DNA of 64,000 bases from Alcanivorax sp. DP30. Lineage in GTDB: Bacteria > Pseudomonadota > Gammaproteobacteria > Pseudomonadales > Alcanivoracaceae. A model generated the notes under the pieces. The model saw only the letters and a list, made by a program, of their open reading frames with translations, did no database searches and was not told where the DNA came from. Made by a program: the position numbers and the translations under genes. The stretch covers positions 797,341 through 861,340 of the forward strand of contig NZ_WTUY01000004.1 of assembly GCF_009882945.1 (NCBI RefSeq), written 5' to 3'. Of this stretch, positions 28,615 to 37,219 are shown piece by piece; position 1 is the first letter of the stretch; every line of letters starts with the position of its first letter.

Positions 28615-29472
28615 ATGAAAACCCCCAAACGCATACAGCCCCTGGTCGATGATGGTCTCGTCGACGAAGTCCTCAGCCGCCTCATGAGTGGCAAGGAGGC
28701 GGATGTCTTTGTGGTGCGCTGTGGCGACGAGATCCGTTGCGCCAAGGTTTACAAGGACGCGGTGAAGCGCAGTTTCAAGAAAGCGGCCCAGTATCAGGAA
28801 GGCCGCAAGGTGCGTAATACCCGCCGTGCCCGGGCCATGGAAAAGGGCTCCAAATTCGGTCGCGAGCAGCAGGAAAAAGTCTGGCAGAGCGCCGAAGTGG
28901 ATGCCCTGCGTCGCCTGGCCGATGCCGGTGTGCGGGTGCCTCGTACCTACGGCATGCTGGAAGGTGTGCTGCTCATGGAGCTGGTCACGGACGGAGACGG
29001 GGAGGTGGCCCCGCGTCTTGGCGAAGTGGTCATGGATGCCGAGCAGGCTCGCGAAGACCACACCCTGATGATGCGCTTTATCGTGCGCATGCTCTGCGCC
29101 GGTCTGATCCACGGTGATTTGTCTGAATTCAATGTGCTGGTGGACGAAGAAGGACCGGTGATCATCGACCTGCCCCAGGCCGTGGACGCCGCCGCCAACA
29201 ACAACGCCCGTGCCATGCTCGAGCGCGACGTGAATAACATGCGCCGCTACTACAGCCTGTTCGCCCCGGAACTGGCAAATACCCGCTATGCCCAGGAAAT
29301 CTGGGATCTCTATGAAGCCGGGGAACTGACCCCGGACACTGAACTCAGCGGCGATGCAGAAGAAGACACCCACGAAGCGGATGTGGATGACGTGCTGGCG
29401 GAGATCAAGGCGGCGTTCGAGGAAGAAGAAGAACGCAGGCAACGGCTAAGGGACGCCGAGCAGCCGGATTGA
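28615..29472 (+). CDS. RIO1-type serine kinase
   Basis: A 285-residue RIO kinase: nucleotide loop [10 protein letters not shown] (residues 25-34), catalytic Lys in CAKVYK (K44), catalytic loop [11 protein letters not shown] (H166, D168) and metal-binding IIDLPQAVD. The lysine/arginine-rich insert [20 protein letters not shown] is typical of bacterial RIO1 homologues. The C-terminus is acidic then basic ([16 protein letters not shown]). Eukaryotic and archaeal RIO1 act in ribosome maturation; the bacterial role is not settled. The start at 28615 was preferred to 28588 because of AAAGG just upstream. Its 3' end touches a hydroxylase remnant on the other strand. Confidence 0.88.
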   Translation: MKTPKRIQPLVDDGLVDEVLSRLMSGKEADVFVVRCGDEIRCAKVYKDAVKRSFKKAAQYQEGRKVRNTRRARAMEKGSKFGREQQEKVWQSAEVDALRRLADAGVRVPRTYGMLEGVLLMELVTDGDGEVAPRLGEVVMDAEQAREDHTLMMRFIVRMLCAGLIHGDLSEFNVLVDEEGPVIIDLPQAVDAAANNNARAMLERDVNNMRRYYSLFAPELANTRYAQEIWDLYEAGELTPDTELSGDAEEDTHEADVDDVLAEIKAAFEEEEERRQRLRDAEQPD

Positions 29473-29610
29473 TGGCCAAGATACCGAACAGGCGATCCCA
29501 GACAATAACGGTGCCACCGAAGTTGCGGTCGTCCGGGTTGCGGCCTTGGTGCACGCGGTGGTGTGAGTGGCGGTAATGCGTATGCCCGCTTTGTTCATGA
29601 TTGCACTACT
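29472..29610 (-). pseudogene. remnant of a fatty acid hydroxylase / sterol desaturase gene
   Basis: Read on the minus strand, about 45 residues without a start keep the C-terminal di-iron signature of the fatty acid hydroxylase family: [16 protein letters not shown], then [18 protein letters not shown] (family pattern H-x2-HH then NxG and WDxLFG). A stop codon lies directly upstream and the frame runs into the RIO kinase 3' end. The rest of the gene, normally 250-350 residues, is absent. It is a decayed, 5'-deleted gene. Confidence 0.65.
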
Positions 29611-29700
29611 ATGCGGGCAGGACAGGACGGAGCAGGGCTTGCCTCTTATGCCGGATGTGTGTCGTCCAGACACTGAATGACGCTACGGGTGACAGGGAGC

Positions 29701-30444
29701 ATGGAAAAAGACTGGAAACTGGATATCGTTTTTTCCGACAGCGTCGCCATCTTCCGGGGGCATGTGGGGCCCAACAAGCCGCACAGTCACTGGGCATCAC
29801 AGCTGACCATTGCACTGGACGGGGAGCTGGAATTCGAGGCCGGTGACGCCGGCCGCCGTCATGCCAGGGCGCTATTCCTGTCGTCCAACGTGAAACATCA
29901 GCTGTACTCCGGTTATGTCTGTTCCATTTACTTCGACCCTCTGGCGCGATCGTCACTCACGGCGCTGGGCGAGGGACGGGACGCCGGCTGGGCGGCGTTG
30001 ACGGCTGCAGAGCTGCCCGCGCCCCTTCGCCAGCTGTCGGCGGACAGTGACCTTCGCGCCCTGCTGGAATCGGACCTGCTGACGGTGACGCCGCCTGATA
30101 CAGCCGAAGAAGGGCGCTTTCGCGACATCGTTAACGTGATCACCGCCCAGCTGCGCGCCGGGAACGATCCGGACCGGGAGGTGCTGGCGGCACAGGCACG
30201 CCTTTCGCCCAGCCGCTTTTCGCACTGGTTTGTGGAGCAATCCGGCATTCCGCTGAGGAGCTACAAGAAATGGCTCAAGCTGCGCATGGCCATGGATGCA
30301 TTGCTGGACGGCGTGAATCCCATGGAGGCAGCCATGCAGGCGGGCTTCAGTGATTTACCCCACATGAGCCGTGCCTTCGCCGAGTCCTTCGGCCTCACCT
30401 ACATGGACGCGCTCCACGCCTTGCAGCAGGCTCAGCACCAGTAG
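29701..30444 (+). CDS. AraC family transcriptional regulator
   Basis: A 247-residue regulator with an N-terminal cupin-like sensor (about residues 15-90, HVGPNKPHSHWASQLTIALD) and a C-terminal double helix-turn-helix: EVLAAQARLSPSRFSHWFVE as the first HTH, then LKLRMAMDALLDGVNPMEAA and AGFSDLPHMSRAFAESFG as the second. Residue use fits the AraC/XylS consensus. The start at 29701 follows GGGAGC. An alpha/beta hydrolase and a small unknown gene follow in the same direction and may be its targets, but no operator was identified. Confidence 0.87.
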   Translation: MEKDWKLDIVFSDSVAIFRGHVGPNKPHSHWASQLTIALDGELEFEAGDAGRRHARALFLSSNVKHQLYSGYVCSIYFDPLARSSLTALGEGRDAGWAALTAAELPAPLRQLSADSDLRALLESDLLTVTPPDTAEEGRFRDIVNVITAQLRAGNDPDREVLAAQARLSPSRFSHWFVEQSGIPLRSYKKWLKLRMAMDALLDGVNPMEAAMQAGFSDLPHMSRAFAESFGLTYMDALHALQQAQHQ

Positions 30445-30536
30445 CTGTTTCGTTCAATACGGAACCCGCCTTCATCGCTACGCTTATCCCATGACGTGAC
30501 CGTCGCCAAACGGCGTGACAACAATCGGGAGAGCGC

Positions 30537-31454
30537 ATGGACGTGAGAAACGGGTTTGTGGATATCGAAGGCCATCGGCTGGCGTGCCTGGCGGTGAATG
30601 AACACCTGGCGCAACCTGACGAGCCGGCAGTGGTGTTCATTCATGGCGTGCTGGCATCGGTGAACTTCTGGCGCGCGGCCCTGCCGGCGGACTATCGCGA
30701 CAACCGCCCCTGGTATGCCCTGAGCCTGCCCGCGCATCCGCCTTCCACCGCCCCGGCGGACTTTCAGCCGGAGCAGGTGGATGATGACTGGTTCTACCGG
30801 ATCATGAACGGGGCCCTGGAACAATTATTACAAGGCCGAAAGGCCATCGTGGTGGGCCATTCCACCGGCGGCTTCGCGGCCCTGAATCTGGCCCTTCACC
30901 ATTCGCCTCACGTGGCGGGCATTGTCAGCATCGCGGGTTTCCACAGTGGCCAATGGGGCGGGGTGGAAGGGGCGTTGGTGAAGCTGGCGGGCCTGGGCCA
31001 CTGGGCGCGGCCATTGTTTGCGGCCAATCTTGCCATCGCCCGGCACAGCCGTTTTGTTCAGAAAACCTTCGCCAGCCTGCTTGCCAATGATCGCAAGGCG
31101 TTCCTGCGCCACCCCCTGAGCAAAGCCATGCTCGACAACCTTCAGGCAGACACCCAGGCCCAGGATGCCAGGGCCCTGTTCTGCCTGTTCAACGGCATCA
31201 GCAAGCTGGAAATTGGCCACCGGTTGGAGGCGATCCGCGTGCCGTGCCATCTGTTTATCGGCACCCACGATCCCGTGGTGCCCACGTCCCAGTCAGCGCT
31301 GCTGGCAGCCCGCGTGCCCCACGCCCGCACGGAGGTGTTCTGGAATGTGGGCCACATGCCCTTCATGGAGAGTCCTGAGCGCTTCGCCACCGCCCTGGAG
31401 CGGGCGATCACCGATATCCATCAACGTTACCATCGGGTAGCCCCGGCTGCCTGA
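30537..31454 (+). CDS. alpha/beta hydrolase
   Basis: A 305-residue alpha/beta-fold hydrolase: oxyanion strand VVFIHGVLASVNFW, nucleophile elbow VVGHSTGGFAAL (Ser of GHSTG), a helical cap at about residues 140-225, acid residue in FIGTHDPVVP and catalytic His in WNVGHMPFMESPERF. No signal peptide, so cytoplasmic. Esterase, lipase or haloalkane-type activities all share this fold, so the substrate is open. The small helical gene starts 16 bases after its stop and is probably co-transcribed. Confidence 0.85.
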   Translation: MDVRNGFVDIEGHRLACLAVNEHLAQPDEPAVVFIHGVLASVNFWRAALPADYRDNRPWYALSLPAHPPSTAPADFQPEQVDDDWFYRIMNGALEQLLQGRKAIVVGHSTGGFAALNLALHHSPHVAGIVSIAGFHSGQWGGVEGALVKLAGLGHWARPLFAANLAIARHSRFVQKTFASLLANDRKAFLRHPLSKAMLDNLQADTQAQDARALFCLFNGISKLEIGHRLEAIRVPCHLFIGTHDPVVPTSQSALLAARVPHARTEVFWNVGHMPFMESPERFATALERAITDIHQRYHRVAPAA

Positions 31455-31470
31455 CCTGAGGAGAACCCAG

Positions 31471-31935
31471 ATGAGCTACCCGGAATACCAGGCTGACCTG
31501 CAGCGGATTCATGAATCGGAAGTCTATGGCCGCGCGGTGTTTGATACGGCCGCGCGATTGGCTCGCGATCCGGCGCGCCGAAAAAAATGGCTGGCGCTGA
31601 AAGCGCTGGAGGAACAAACCCTGCAACACTACCTGGACTACATGGCACGCACCGGGCAGACCGTCGTAGAGCCCAAGGGGTGGGCCGTGAAGGGCCGTGC
31701 GGAGGGGGCCGCCCTGGCCGTCATGCCCTGGCGTCTGGCCATGATTCTGGTGCGTAATGCCACGGGCCCCTTCCAGGAAAAATTCCTGCGCCTGAAGACC
31801 CATGCACAGGAAGAGGAGCGCGAATTCTTCGCCTATGTGTACGCCCATGAGAAAGCCATTGAAGCCTTCGCGAAAAAGGAACTGGCCAGAGAGAAAGGCA
31901 GCCTCAAGGCCATTGAAAGCCTGTTGGCGGGATAG
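31471..31935 (+). CDS. helical protein, unknown, possibly ferritin-like
   Basis: A 154-residue, almost entirely helical protein rich in Glu, Lys and His: ADLQRIHESEVYGRAVFDTA, LKALEEQTLQHYLDYMA and KTHAQEEEREFFAYVYAHEK. The recurring E/H spacing in these helices resembles the metal-binding helices of ferritin-like or rubrerythrin-like proteins, but no complete ExxH pair set could be confirmed. It follows AGGAG and the upstream hydrolase gene by 16 bases. Function unknown. Confidence 0.7.
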   Translation: MSYPEYQADLQRIHESEVYGRAVFDTAARLARDPARRKKWLALKALEEQTLQHYLDYMARTGQTVVEPKGWAVKGRAEGAALAVMPWRLAMILVRNATGPFQEKFLRLKTHAQEEEREFFAYVYAHEKAIEAFAKKELAREKGSLKAIESLLAG

Positions 31936-31973
31936 GCAGGACTACTTGGGAGGGTGTGGATGAGGAGCAGACA

Positions 31974-31998
31974 ATGGCGCAGGCTAGGCCTGCGCCAT
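31974..31998. terminator. perfect hairpin between convergent genes
   Basis: Eleven-base perfect arms ATGGCGCAGGC / GCCTGCGCCAT with loop TAG lie in a 68-base gap between two converging genes. The T-run is missing, so it is a terminator candidate only. Confidence 0.5.
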
Positions 31999-32003
31999 GT
32001 GCT

Positions 32004-32762
32004 TTAGAATGTGTATGCCGCGCCAACTTGCAGGGTCTGGCTTACGACTTCTACATCTGCTTCAACCCCGAAAGACTCTCCCAGTTCTTGGGTGACGGGG
32101 GACAGCTCGGCAGTGCCAAGATCCGCGTAACGATACTCGGCTTTAACAGAAAAGTTATTGCCGAGCGATTTTTCTACGCCTACGCCGAGCGCCCAACCGC
32201 TGATATCGTCATCATCCTTGAAGGACTTCGGAGCAGACCCAGGGTTACAAATAAAGCCGTCGGAAGGACAGAAAGAGGAAGACTCAACCTCAGTTTTGGT
32301 AGCACTAAGGGTGCTATAGACCATGGTCGTTTCATCAAGCAGATAGCCGCCTTTTACACCCAGCAGGTAAGTCGCATTAACGTCTACTTCGGTGCTGGTT
32401 GAGTTGTTGCCGCCATCATCAAAGCCGGGGACGAAATTAATGGAATCGCTGATGTCACTGTCCTGGAATGCCAGCTCGAAACCGAGAATGACCTTCTCGC
32501 TGATAGCCAGGTTGTAGCCAGCAAATACGCCATAGGCGAATGCAGAATCGTCCATGGATTCCGTCTTGTCGCCAACGGCCGCGAAGGTATCGTTATTGCT
32601 AAAGGCGCTTGAAAAGGTTGTCGTCTCCCAATCCATGCTGACATCTTCGTAGCCCAGGTTGGCCCCGGCTTGAATACCGGAAAATGCATTGTCCGCAAAA
32701 CCGCAGACAGGCAGTGCGGCAATCGAAAAAGCTGCAAAAGTGAGCTTCATTCCTGATTTCAT
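32004..32762 (-). CDS. outer-membrane beta-barrel protein (OmpA N-domain / OMP_b-brl type)
   Basis: A 252-residue exported protein: signal peptide MKLTFAAFSIAALPVCGFA, then eight-strand barrel features beginning GIQAGANLGYEDVSMDWE, with strands such as YGVFAGYNLAISEKVILGFE, LLGVKGGYLLDETTMVYSTL and EYRYADLGTAELSP, ending on VGAAYTF with terminal Phe. Barrels of this size act as structural proteins or small porins. It has no peptidoglycan-binding OmpA domain. The start at 32762 gives the signal peptide; a longer frame from 32927 does not. Confidence 0.8.
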   Translation of the reverse strand: MKSGMKLTFAAFSIAALPVCGFADNAFSGIQAGANLGYEDVSMDWETTTFSSAFSNNDTFAAVGDKTESMDDSAFAYGVFAGYNLAISEKVILGFELAFQDSDISDSINFVPGFDDGGNNSTSTEVDVNATYLLGVKGGYLLDETTMVYSTLSATKTEVESSSFCPSDGFICNPGSAPKSFKDDDDISGWALGVGVEKSLGNNFSVKAEYRYADLGTAELSPVTQELGESFGVEADVEVVSQTLQVGAAYTF

Positions 32763-32981
32763 ATTGTTCCCCGAAAAGTGATAAACCGGTGATACTATTA
32801 CGCCGGGCATGGATCGGCAAGAAGCCAGAGCAAATGTAGGAAATCGCTTACAGGATCGTGAGATAAGGCTGACATCCTGTAAGGGTCGCAGCCTATGCTG
32901 ATGGGTTTTGCTAGCGTTCGTTTCCATTTTCTGTGTATTCGGCCCGCTTGGGCTTTTCGTATCTGGCTAGTGGGAGAGACA

Positions 32982-33404
32982 ATGATTAACACCAAGATAT
33001 ACAAGGCCGTTTACAGTCTGGCGGAAAAACTGATGGAAGCGGCCAGGAAAAATGATCAGGCGGAGTTCGATGCGCTGTATGCCCAGCTCAAGGCCATTTG
33101 CACCGACAACGACGGCACTGACAAAGACCACCCCGAGCAATGGGAAACCCTGGCCGACTTCACCGACGATCTGAATGCCGCCCTGGTGGTTTACGAAACA
33201 GCGCGGGGCAAGGCACTGGCCATTAACGCCAAGGACCACCTCGCCTCCATTGGTTTTTCCATGGCGAAATTGCAGCTGGAGCTGGGGCAAAAAGTGGAGG
33301 CGATCCGCAGTCTTGAGGACGCAAAAATCAGCGCCAACAAGATCGAGGATAAAGAACTGAAAGCGGAAATTGATACGCTGCTTGCGGGGTTGCTGGAGGG
33401 TTAA
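32982..33404 (+). CDS. helical TPR-like protein, unknown
   Basis: A 140-residue soluble protein made of amphipathic helices with Tyr/Ala/Leu spacing reminiscent of TPR repeats (YSLAEKLMEAARKNDQAEFD, LYAQLKAICTDN, LQLELGQKVEAIRSLEDAKI). No signal peptide and no catalytic motif. It starts after GGGAGA. The function is unknown; a protein-interaction role is a guess from the fold. Confidence 0.7.
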   Translation: MINTKIYKAVYSLAEKLMEAARKNDQAEFDALYAQLKAICTDNDGTDKDHPEQWETLADFTDDLNAALVVYETARGKALAINAKDHLASIGFSMAKLQLELGQKVEAIRSLEDAKISANKIEDKELKAEIDTLLAGLLEG

Positions 33405-33425
33405 CTGGAGCGGTATCAGAAGCGG

Positions 33426-33459
33426 TAAAAAAACCGGGAGCAGACCTGCTCCCGGTTTC
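33426..33459 (-). terminator. terminator of the MAPEG gene
   Basis: A perfect 12-base stem AACCGGGAGCAG / CTGCTCCCGGTT with a two-base loop, followed on the minus strand by seven T. On the plus strand the T-run is short. Confidence 0.85.
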
Positions 33460-33485
33460 CTCGTTCTCATGTCGTCATCACTTTG

Positions 33486-33887
33486 CTACAGCAGCGCAAA
33501 CGCCAGATACAGCATCAATGCCACCTGAGCCAGGAACAGACTGGCGCGGATGAACACCAGCGGGAAACTGGTGCCGGCAAGATGCACCAGGCTTTGCCCG
33601 ATACGGGCCGCAACGACAAAGCCTGCCACCGCGTTGACGATCTCGCTCTGACCCGTAGCGGCGGCGACCAGCACCAGCGCCGCAAACAGCGGCAGGTTCT
33701 CCAGGCAGTTCAGGTGGGCGGCCTTGGCGCGTACCAGAATCGCCGGATCATCCACCGGTTCACCCCGCTCCCAGTGGTTGGCGGCTTTCTTGCCCGTGAG
33801 GACCAGCGGCAGCCGATATGTGGCGTAACTGAGCGCCAGAATCAGCGTCCAGACGATATAGATAAGTAGTGCAGTCATTCCAGTCAT
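33486..33887 (-). CDS. MAPEG family membrane protein
   Basis: A 133-residue protein with four membrane helices and the MAPEG signature (membrane-associated proteins in eicosanoid and glutathione metabolism): AKAAHLNCLENLPLFAALVL in the loop and second helix, and ARIGQSLVHLAGTSFPLVFI further on. Bacterial members of this form are poorly characterised, and glutathione-dependent activity is not guaranteed. The start at 33887 follows AAGGGC. A strong terminator follows. Confidence 0.85.
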   Translation of the reverse strand: MTGMTALLIYIVWTLILALSYATYRLPLVLTGKKAANHWERGEPVDDPAILVRAKAAHLNCLENLPLFAALVLVAAATGQSEIVNAVAGFVVAARIGQSLVHLAGTSFPLVFIRASLFLAQVALMLYLAFALL

Positions 33888-34035
33888 GGGGCGGCCCTTC
33901 CATCTCAAAAGAAAACAGCGTGGTGAGGGGCGCGGCAAGGTGGCGTGAAGTATGGGGTTTGGGCGCTTCACAGCCCTCGCGGTGAATGCCTTCTTTCATG
34001 CAGCGATTTTCGATTAAACAGGCCGCCAATGCGCT

Positions 34036-34061
34036 TTTATGTAAGAGATGGCTTACATAAA
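34036..34061. promoter_or_regulatory. perfect 10-bp inverted repeat, operator-like
   Basis: Arms TTTATGTAAG / CTTACATAAA with a six-base spacer are typical of a TetR-type operator. They lie in the 313-base gap between the MAPEG gene and the divergent lipoprotein gene; no TetR gene is adjacent. A TAGAAT box lies 17 bases further on (34079-34084). Confidence 0.45.
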
Positions 34062-34200
34062 AAAGGGACTGCACTCGGTAGAATACCCCTTCAGCGTGCC
34101 GTCATGTAGCGAAATCTGCCTAACTGAAGCGAGCAGTCACGGCAAATGGGTGCCTCCTGGCTCACCGGTTGGTTCAGGGAAATAAAAACAAGGAATGTAT

Positions 34201-35595
34201 GTGAAAACATTGCTAAGTGTCGGTCTTCTGAGTGGCCTCTCTTTATTTTTGGCGGGTTGCGGAGGCGGCGGCTCGTCGTCGCCTATGCCGTCGGCGTCCA
34301 CGGGCTCTTCCCCGGTGGTGCCGGCCTCCATCGAGTACTTTGATAGAAGCTCCGGCAACCTGACCGGCAAGGTGGTGTATGACTACAGCACCTCCGGCCA
34401 GCTGCGTTCCCGTTATCTCTCTCCCGGCGAAGACGGTCTCTGGGATACCACCGACGATACCGATTCCCTGTTCCTGGAATGTGACTACGTGGCCCACGAG
34501 GAGGCCGACAGTGCCTTGCCGCGTCAACGGTTTCTGCCTGTTCATGCCATAGCCCGTTCACCCTCCGGTGCAGCGGCGTTGGCCGAATCCGGTCAGCCCG
34601 ATGGCGAAGCCATGTATTGCCCCGCGTTTGAAGGCTATCGAGTCACCCGTGAGGAATATTGCACTGGGGCAAGTTGTCCCCACGGGAATGGCGGGTATCT
34701 GATGATGCTCTCTCGGGTGAGAGAAGGGAGTGTCGTGACCGATTCGCAAACCCTCACCGCGTATCAGGAGGGTGTTGAGGATGGCTTGTTAGGACAATCC
34801 CAACAGACCACGATTCCACTGGATGAAGCAGGCAGACCCGAAACTATCGAGATCGAGGTTCTGGAAACGGACTTTGTTTCAGCGGGGCTCGCCGATGTCT
34901 GTGATACCGGCTCCAATGCCGCTCTTGAGGCGTTGGACTATCGCAGCTGCAAACTGCTGGACGAAACAGTGCGTTACACCTACGCCGATAACAGCGTCGG
35001 GCGTGAAGTGGATTACTACCACGACTATGTGTTCAACCACACCGAGCACAGCGTGCGTACCCTGGATCCCGAGCTGAATACCTACACAGTCGAGATCGAC
35101 AAGGACTTTGTCTCCGGTGAGCCCGCCCCGATGCGGGTGGTATACCAGCTCGATGCCCGTGATCAGGTTACTGGGTCCACCACCCGGGAAGCCGGTGAGG
35201 ATGGTCTGCTGGATACGGCTGACGATGTGCTAACCCTCGGTCCGTCGTACGAGTACCGCCCCGATGGCAGCCCGAAGAGCACCTGGCAAGCGCTGGGGGA
35301 TCAGGGGGTTCACTACCAGTACGACGCAGCGGGCCGCCTGAAAACCCAGACAGTCTATCCAGACACCTCGGGCGTTGCGTCCATCAAATACGAATTTTCT
35401 TATGCGGGCGGCAGGCTGAAGGAGGAAGATGTGTTCAGGCCACGGTCTGCTGAAGACCCGACCCTGGTCTTGGCGCGCCGCATCACCTACCGCGCAGCGG
35501 CGGCAGGCTTTCCTGCCGGTTTTAACGCAGATGGCCCGCAGTATTTTTCCAATACAACGTTGTCAGGATTGCAGCGGCGGTTTGATCTGCCGTAA
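34201..35595 (+). CDS. lipoprotein with EDGLxDTxDD and YD-like motifs
   Basis: A 464-residue predicted lipoprotein: SGLSLFLAGC lipobox, then a Gly/Ser linker. Two copies of an acidic motif occur, GEDGLWDTTDDTD (about residue 77) and GEDGLLDTADDVL (about 335), flanked by Rhs/YD-like strands (RSRYLSPGED; YDAAGRLKTQTVYPD; YEFSYAGGRLKEEDVFRP). The motifs may bind calcium, but this is only a guess. GTG at 34201 with AAGGA upstream gives a standard lipoprotein signal; an ATG two codons earlier is possible. Its last ~70 codons and downstream flank recur, decayed, about 970 bases later. Function unknown. Confidence 0.7.
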   Translation: MKTLLSVGLLSGLSLFLAGCGGGGSSSPMPSASTGSSPVVPASIEYFDRSSGNLTGKVVYDYSTSGQLRSRYLSPGEDGLWDTTDDTDSLFLECDYVAHEEADSALPRQRFLPVHAIARSPSGAAALAESGQPDGEAMYCPAFEGYRVTREEYCTGASCPHGNGGYLMMLSRVREGSVVTDSQTLTAYQEGVEDGLLGQSQQTTIPLDEAGRPETIEIEVLETDFVSAGLADVCDTGSNAALEALDYRSCKLLDETVRYTYADNSVGREVDYYHDYVFNHTEHSVRTLDPELNTYTVEIDKDFVSGEPAPMRVVYQLDARDQVTGSTTREAGEDGLLDTADDVLTLGPSYEYRPDGSPKSTWQALGDQGVHYQYDAAGRLKTQTVYPDTSGVASIKYEFSYAGGRLKEEDVFRPRSAEDPTLVLARRITYRAAAAGFPAGFNADGPQYFSNTTLSGLQRRFDLP

Positions 35596-35671
35596 CTAGA
35601 TGAGATGCAGGCCTTGGGGTTGGGCTGAGTCTTTATATTTCCTGGGATAATGTGTGCGTATTCCTTCTTTC
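35378..35671 (+). repeat. direct repeat copy 1 (about 290 bp)
   Basis: Covers the 3' end of the first lipoprotein gene and 76 bases beyond. It matches 36350-36641 at most positions with a net difference of two bases. Both copies end in TGTGCGTATTCCTTCTTTC or a close variant. Confidence 0.85.
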
Positions 35672-35744
35672 GAGATGGATTGTCGACTAATGTTGTCGAT
35701 GTTTTTTGGGGTTGTGATTTATATTCAAGAGGTATTGAAAAACT

Positions 35745-36290
35745 ATGAAAGTGGTATTTGTTGTATTTATTTTTCTTTTTCTTTCTGCGTGCGCATCAAA
35801 ATCAGGGTTTGAGCCGTATGAAGCAACGCCGGGTAATGAAAAAACAGAAGCGATGAGTTACAAGATTGAAGAAGGTGATTTTTCATTGTCTGGTCCGGAT
35901 GTGGGCGAGAGTTATCCTGGCGAAGCTGAGCTTAAGTCAGATTTCTATGGATATCTAAAAGATAGCATCGATGAAAGAGGGGTGGACGGCGAGAGTTATA
36001 CGCTAAGGGTCTCGGTCGAGTGGGAAAGGCGCATGTCGGGTATAAAAAAGGACAGCGTTTTCTCCTCCGCGGTTTGCCGTTTTAATTCTGAAATAATAAA
36101 AAACGGCGAAGTTGTTGCCGTTGACTACGGCGACCCCTTGAATGCCGATTCAGCAAAATACAATAACAAAAACTTCTTTAATAACTTAAAAAGAATGGCT
36201 GACACTTTGACTCAAAGTGGAGATGCCGATTCAGAGCAAAGAGAAATGAAACGCTGCGCGATGCTGCTTGTAGAGCGATTGCCCAAGTAG
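35745..36290 (+). CDS. small AT-rich lipoprotein, unknown
   Basis: A 181-residue predicted lipoprotein (VFIFLFLSACASKSG lipobox) with no recognised domain: polar, Ser/Asp/Lys-rich, with RVSVEWERRMSG and AVCRFNSEIIKNGEVVAVDYG strands that resemble periplasmic beta-sandwich lipoproteins. Base and codon use is visibly AT-richer than both neighbours. It sits between the two copies of a 290-bp direct repeat, so it looks like recently acquired cargo. Function unknown. Confidence 0.7.
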   Translation: MKVVFVVFIFLFLSACASKSGFEPYEATPGNEKTEAMSYKIEEGDFSLSGPDVGESYPGEAELKSDFYGYLKDSIDERGVDGESYTLRVSVEWERRMSGIKKDSVFSSAVCRFNSEIIKNGEVVAVDYGDPLNADSAKYNNKNFFNNLKRMADTLTQSGDADSEQREMKRCAMLLVERLPK

Positions 36291-36349
36291 GGCGCTGTTG
36301 CAAGAAGGTTAGAAGCAAACCTGGGGTCAGATACCCTGTTACGTCGCTC

Positions 36350-36566
36350 CGTCCATCAAATACCAATTTGCTTATGCGGGCGGTAGGCTGAGGAAGGAAG
36401 AGGTGTTCAAGCCAGGGGCTGCTGAAGACTCGACCCTGGTCTTGGCACGCCGCATCACCTACCGCGCAGCGGTGGCCGGCTTTCCTGCCGGGTTTAACAC
36501 GGATGGCCTGAAGTATTTTCCAATGCCACCTTGTCAGGGTTGGAGAGGCGGTTTGATCTGTCGTAA
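36350..36566 (+). pseudogene. duplicated, frameshifted 3' end of the lipoprotein gene
   Basis: It encodes the same C-terminal segment as the gene ending at 35595 (SIKYQFAYAGGRLRKEEVF against SIKYEFSYAGGRLKEEDVF; TLVLARRITYRAA in both). One T is missing from the run after the tyrosine codon near 36519, which breaks the frame; restoring it recovers the ending RRFDLS and a stop. There is no start and no 5' part. Confidence 0.75.
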
Positions 36567-36641
36567 CCAGGCGGAGTGCAGGTCTGGGGTTGGACTAAGT
36601 CTTTATATTTGCTCCGCTAATGTATGCGTGTCCCTTCTTTC
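36350..36641 (+). repeat. direct repeat copy 2 (about 290 bp)
   Basis: Second copy of the repeat described at 35378. It ends TGTATGCGTGTCCCTTCTTT, after which the truncated peptidase reading frame begins at once. The junction is the apparent breakpoint. Confidence 0.8.
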
Positions 36642-36642
36642 T

Positions 36643-37126
36643 TGCCCAGCTTAACTGGACTACCGTCGAGGCCGGCAGCAAGCGCAACCAGATCCCCGCC
36701 CAGGCGCAAGCCGGCGGCGATGTGCGTATCCTCAACGAGAAAGCCGGTGAACGCCTGCTCAAGGCGCTGCAAAAAAAGATCAGCGAAAGCAAACAGGTGG
36801 CCGACACCACCACCCAGGTGCGTATTGAGCCGGGTCGCCCGCCCTATGTGGCCGGCCCAAAAGGCGAGGCCCTGGCCCGCAGGGCCCAGGCGATCTATCA
36901 GGAGCTGGATGGACGCAAGCTGATCCTGATTCCGCATACCTTCGGTGGCACCGATGCCGGCTACGCCGCCCGTTCCGGCAAACCGGCGGTACTGGAAAGC
37001 CTGGGTCTGGCTGGCTGGGGCTACCACGCGCGTAACGAATACATCGAGATCGACTCGATTGCTCCGCGCCTGTATCTGGCTTCGCGTTTACTGATTGAAT
37101 TGGGCAAGGACTACAGCAGGCCGTAA
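36643..37126 (+). pseudogene. 3' fragment of an M20 family metallopeptidase
   Basis: About 160 codons match the C-terminal half of glutamate carboxypeptidase/M20 peptidases: AGSKRNQIPAQAQAGGDVRI (the strand after the insertion domain) and HTFGGTDAGYAARSGKPAVL (metal-side His region) through EYIEIDSIAPRLYLASRLLI. The N-terminal catalytic half, with the first metal ligands, is absent. The frame upstream is supplied by the direct repeat, so no native start exists. It is a truncated, presumably inactive gene. Confidence 0.75.
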
Positions 37127-37219
37127 TGCGGTACACCAGGTCGGGGTGTCCTGTGCCAGCGCAGGCAGGCTGAATTGATGCGTGCCCCCTATTTCCATTT
37201 CCATTCCTCCCCCGCCGGG

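Noticed and set aside
28000-29442. 480-codon minus-strand frame opposite the acyltransferase and RIO kinase genes
   Set aside because: It crosses two well-supported genes on the other strand and shows no protein family features.
36620-36642. ATG at 36620 as a true start for the M20 peptidase
   Set aside because: These codons belong to the direct repeat, not to the peptidase; family alignment shows that the N-terminal half is missing.
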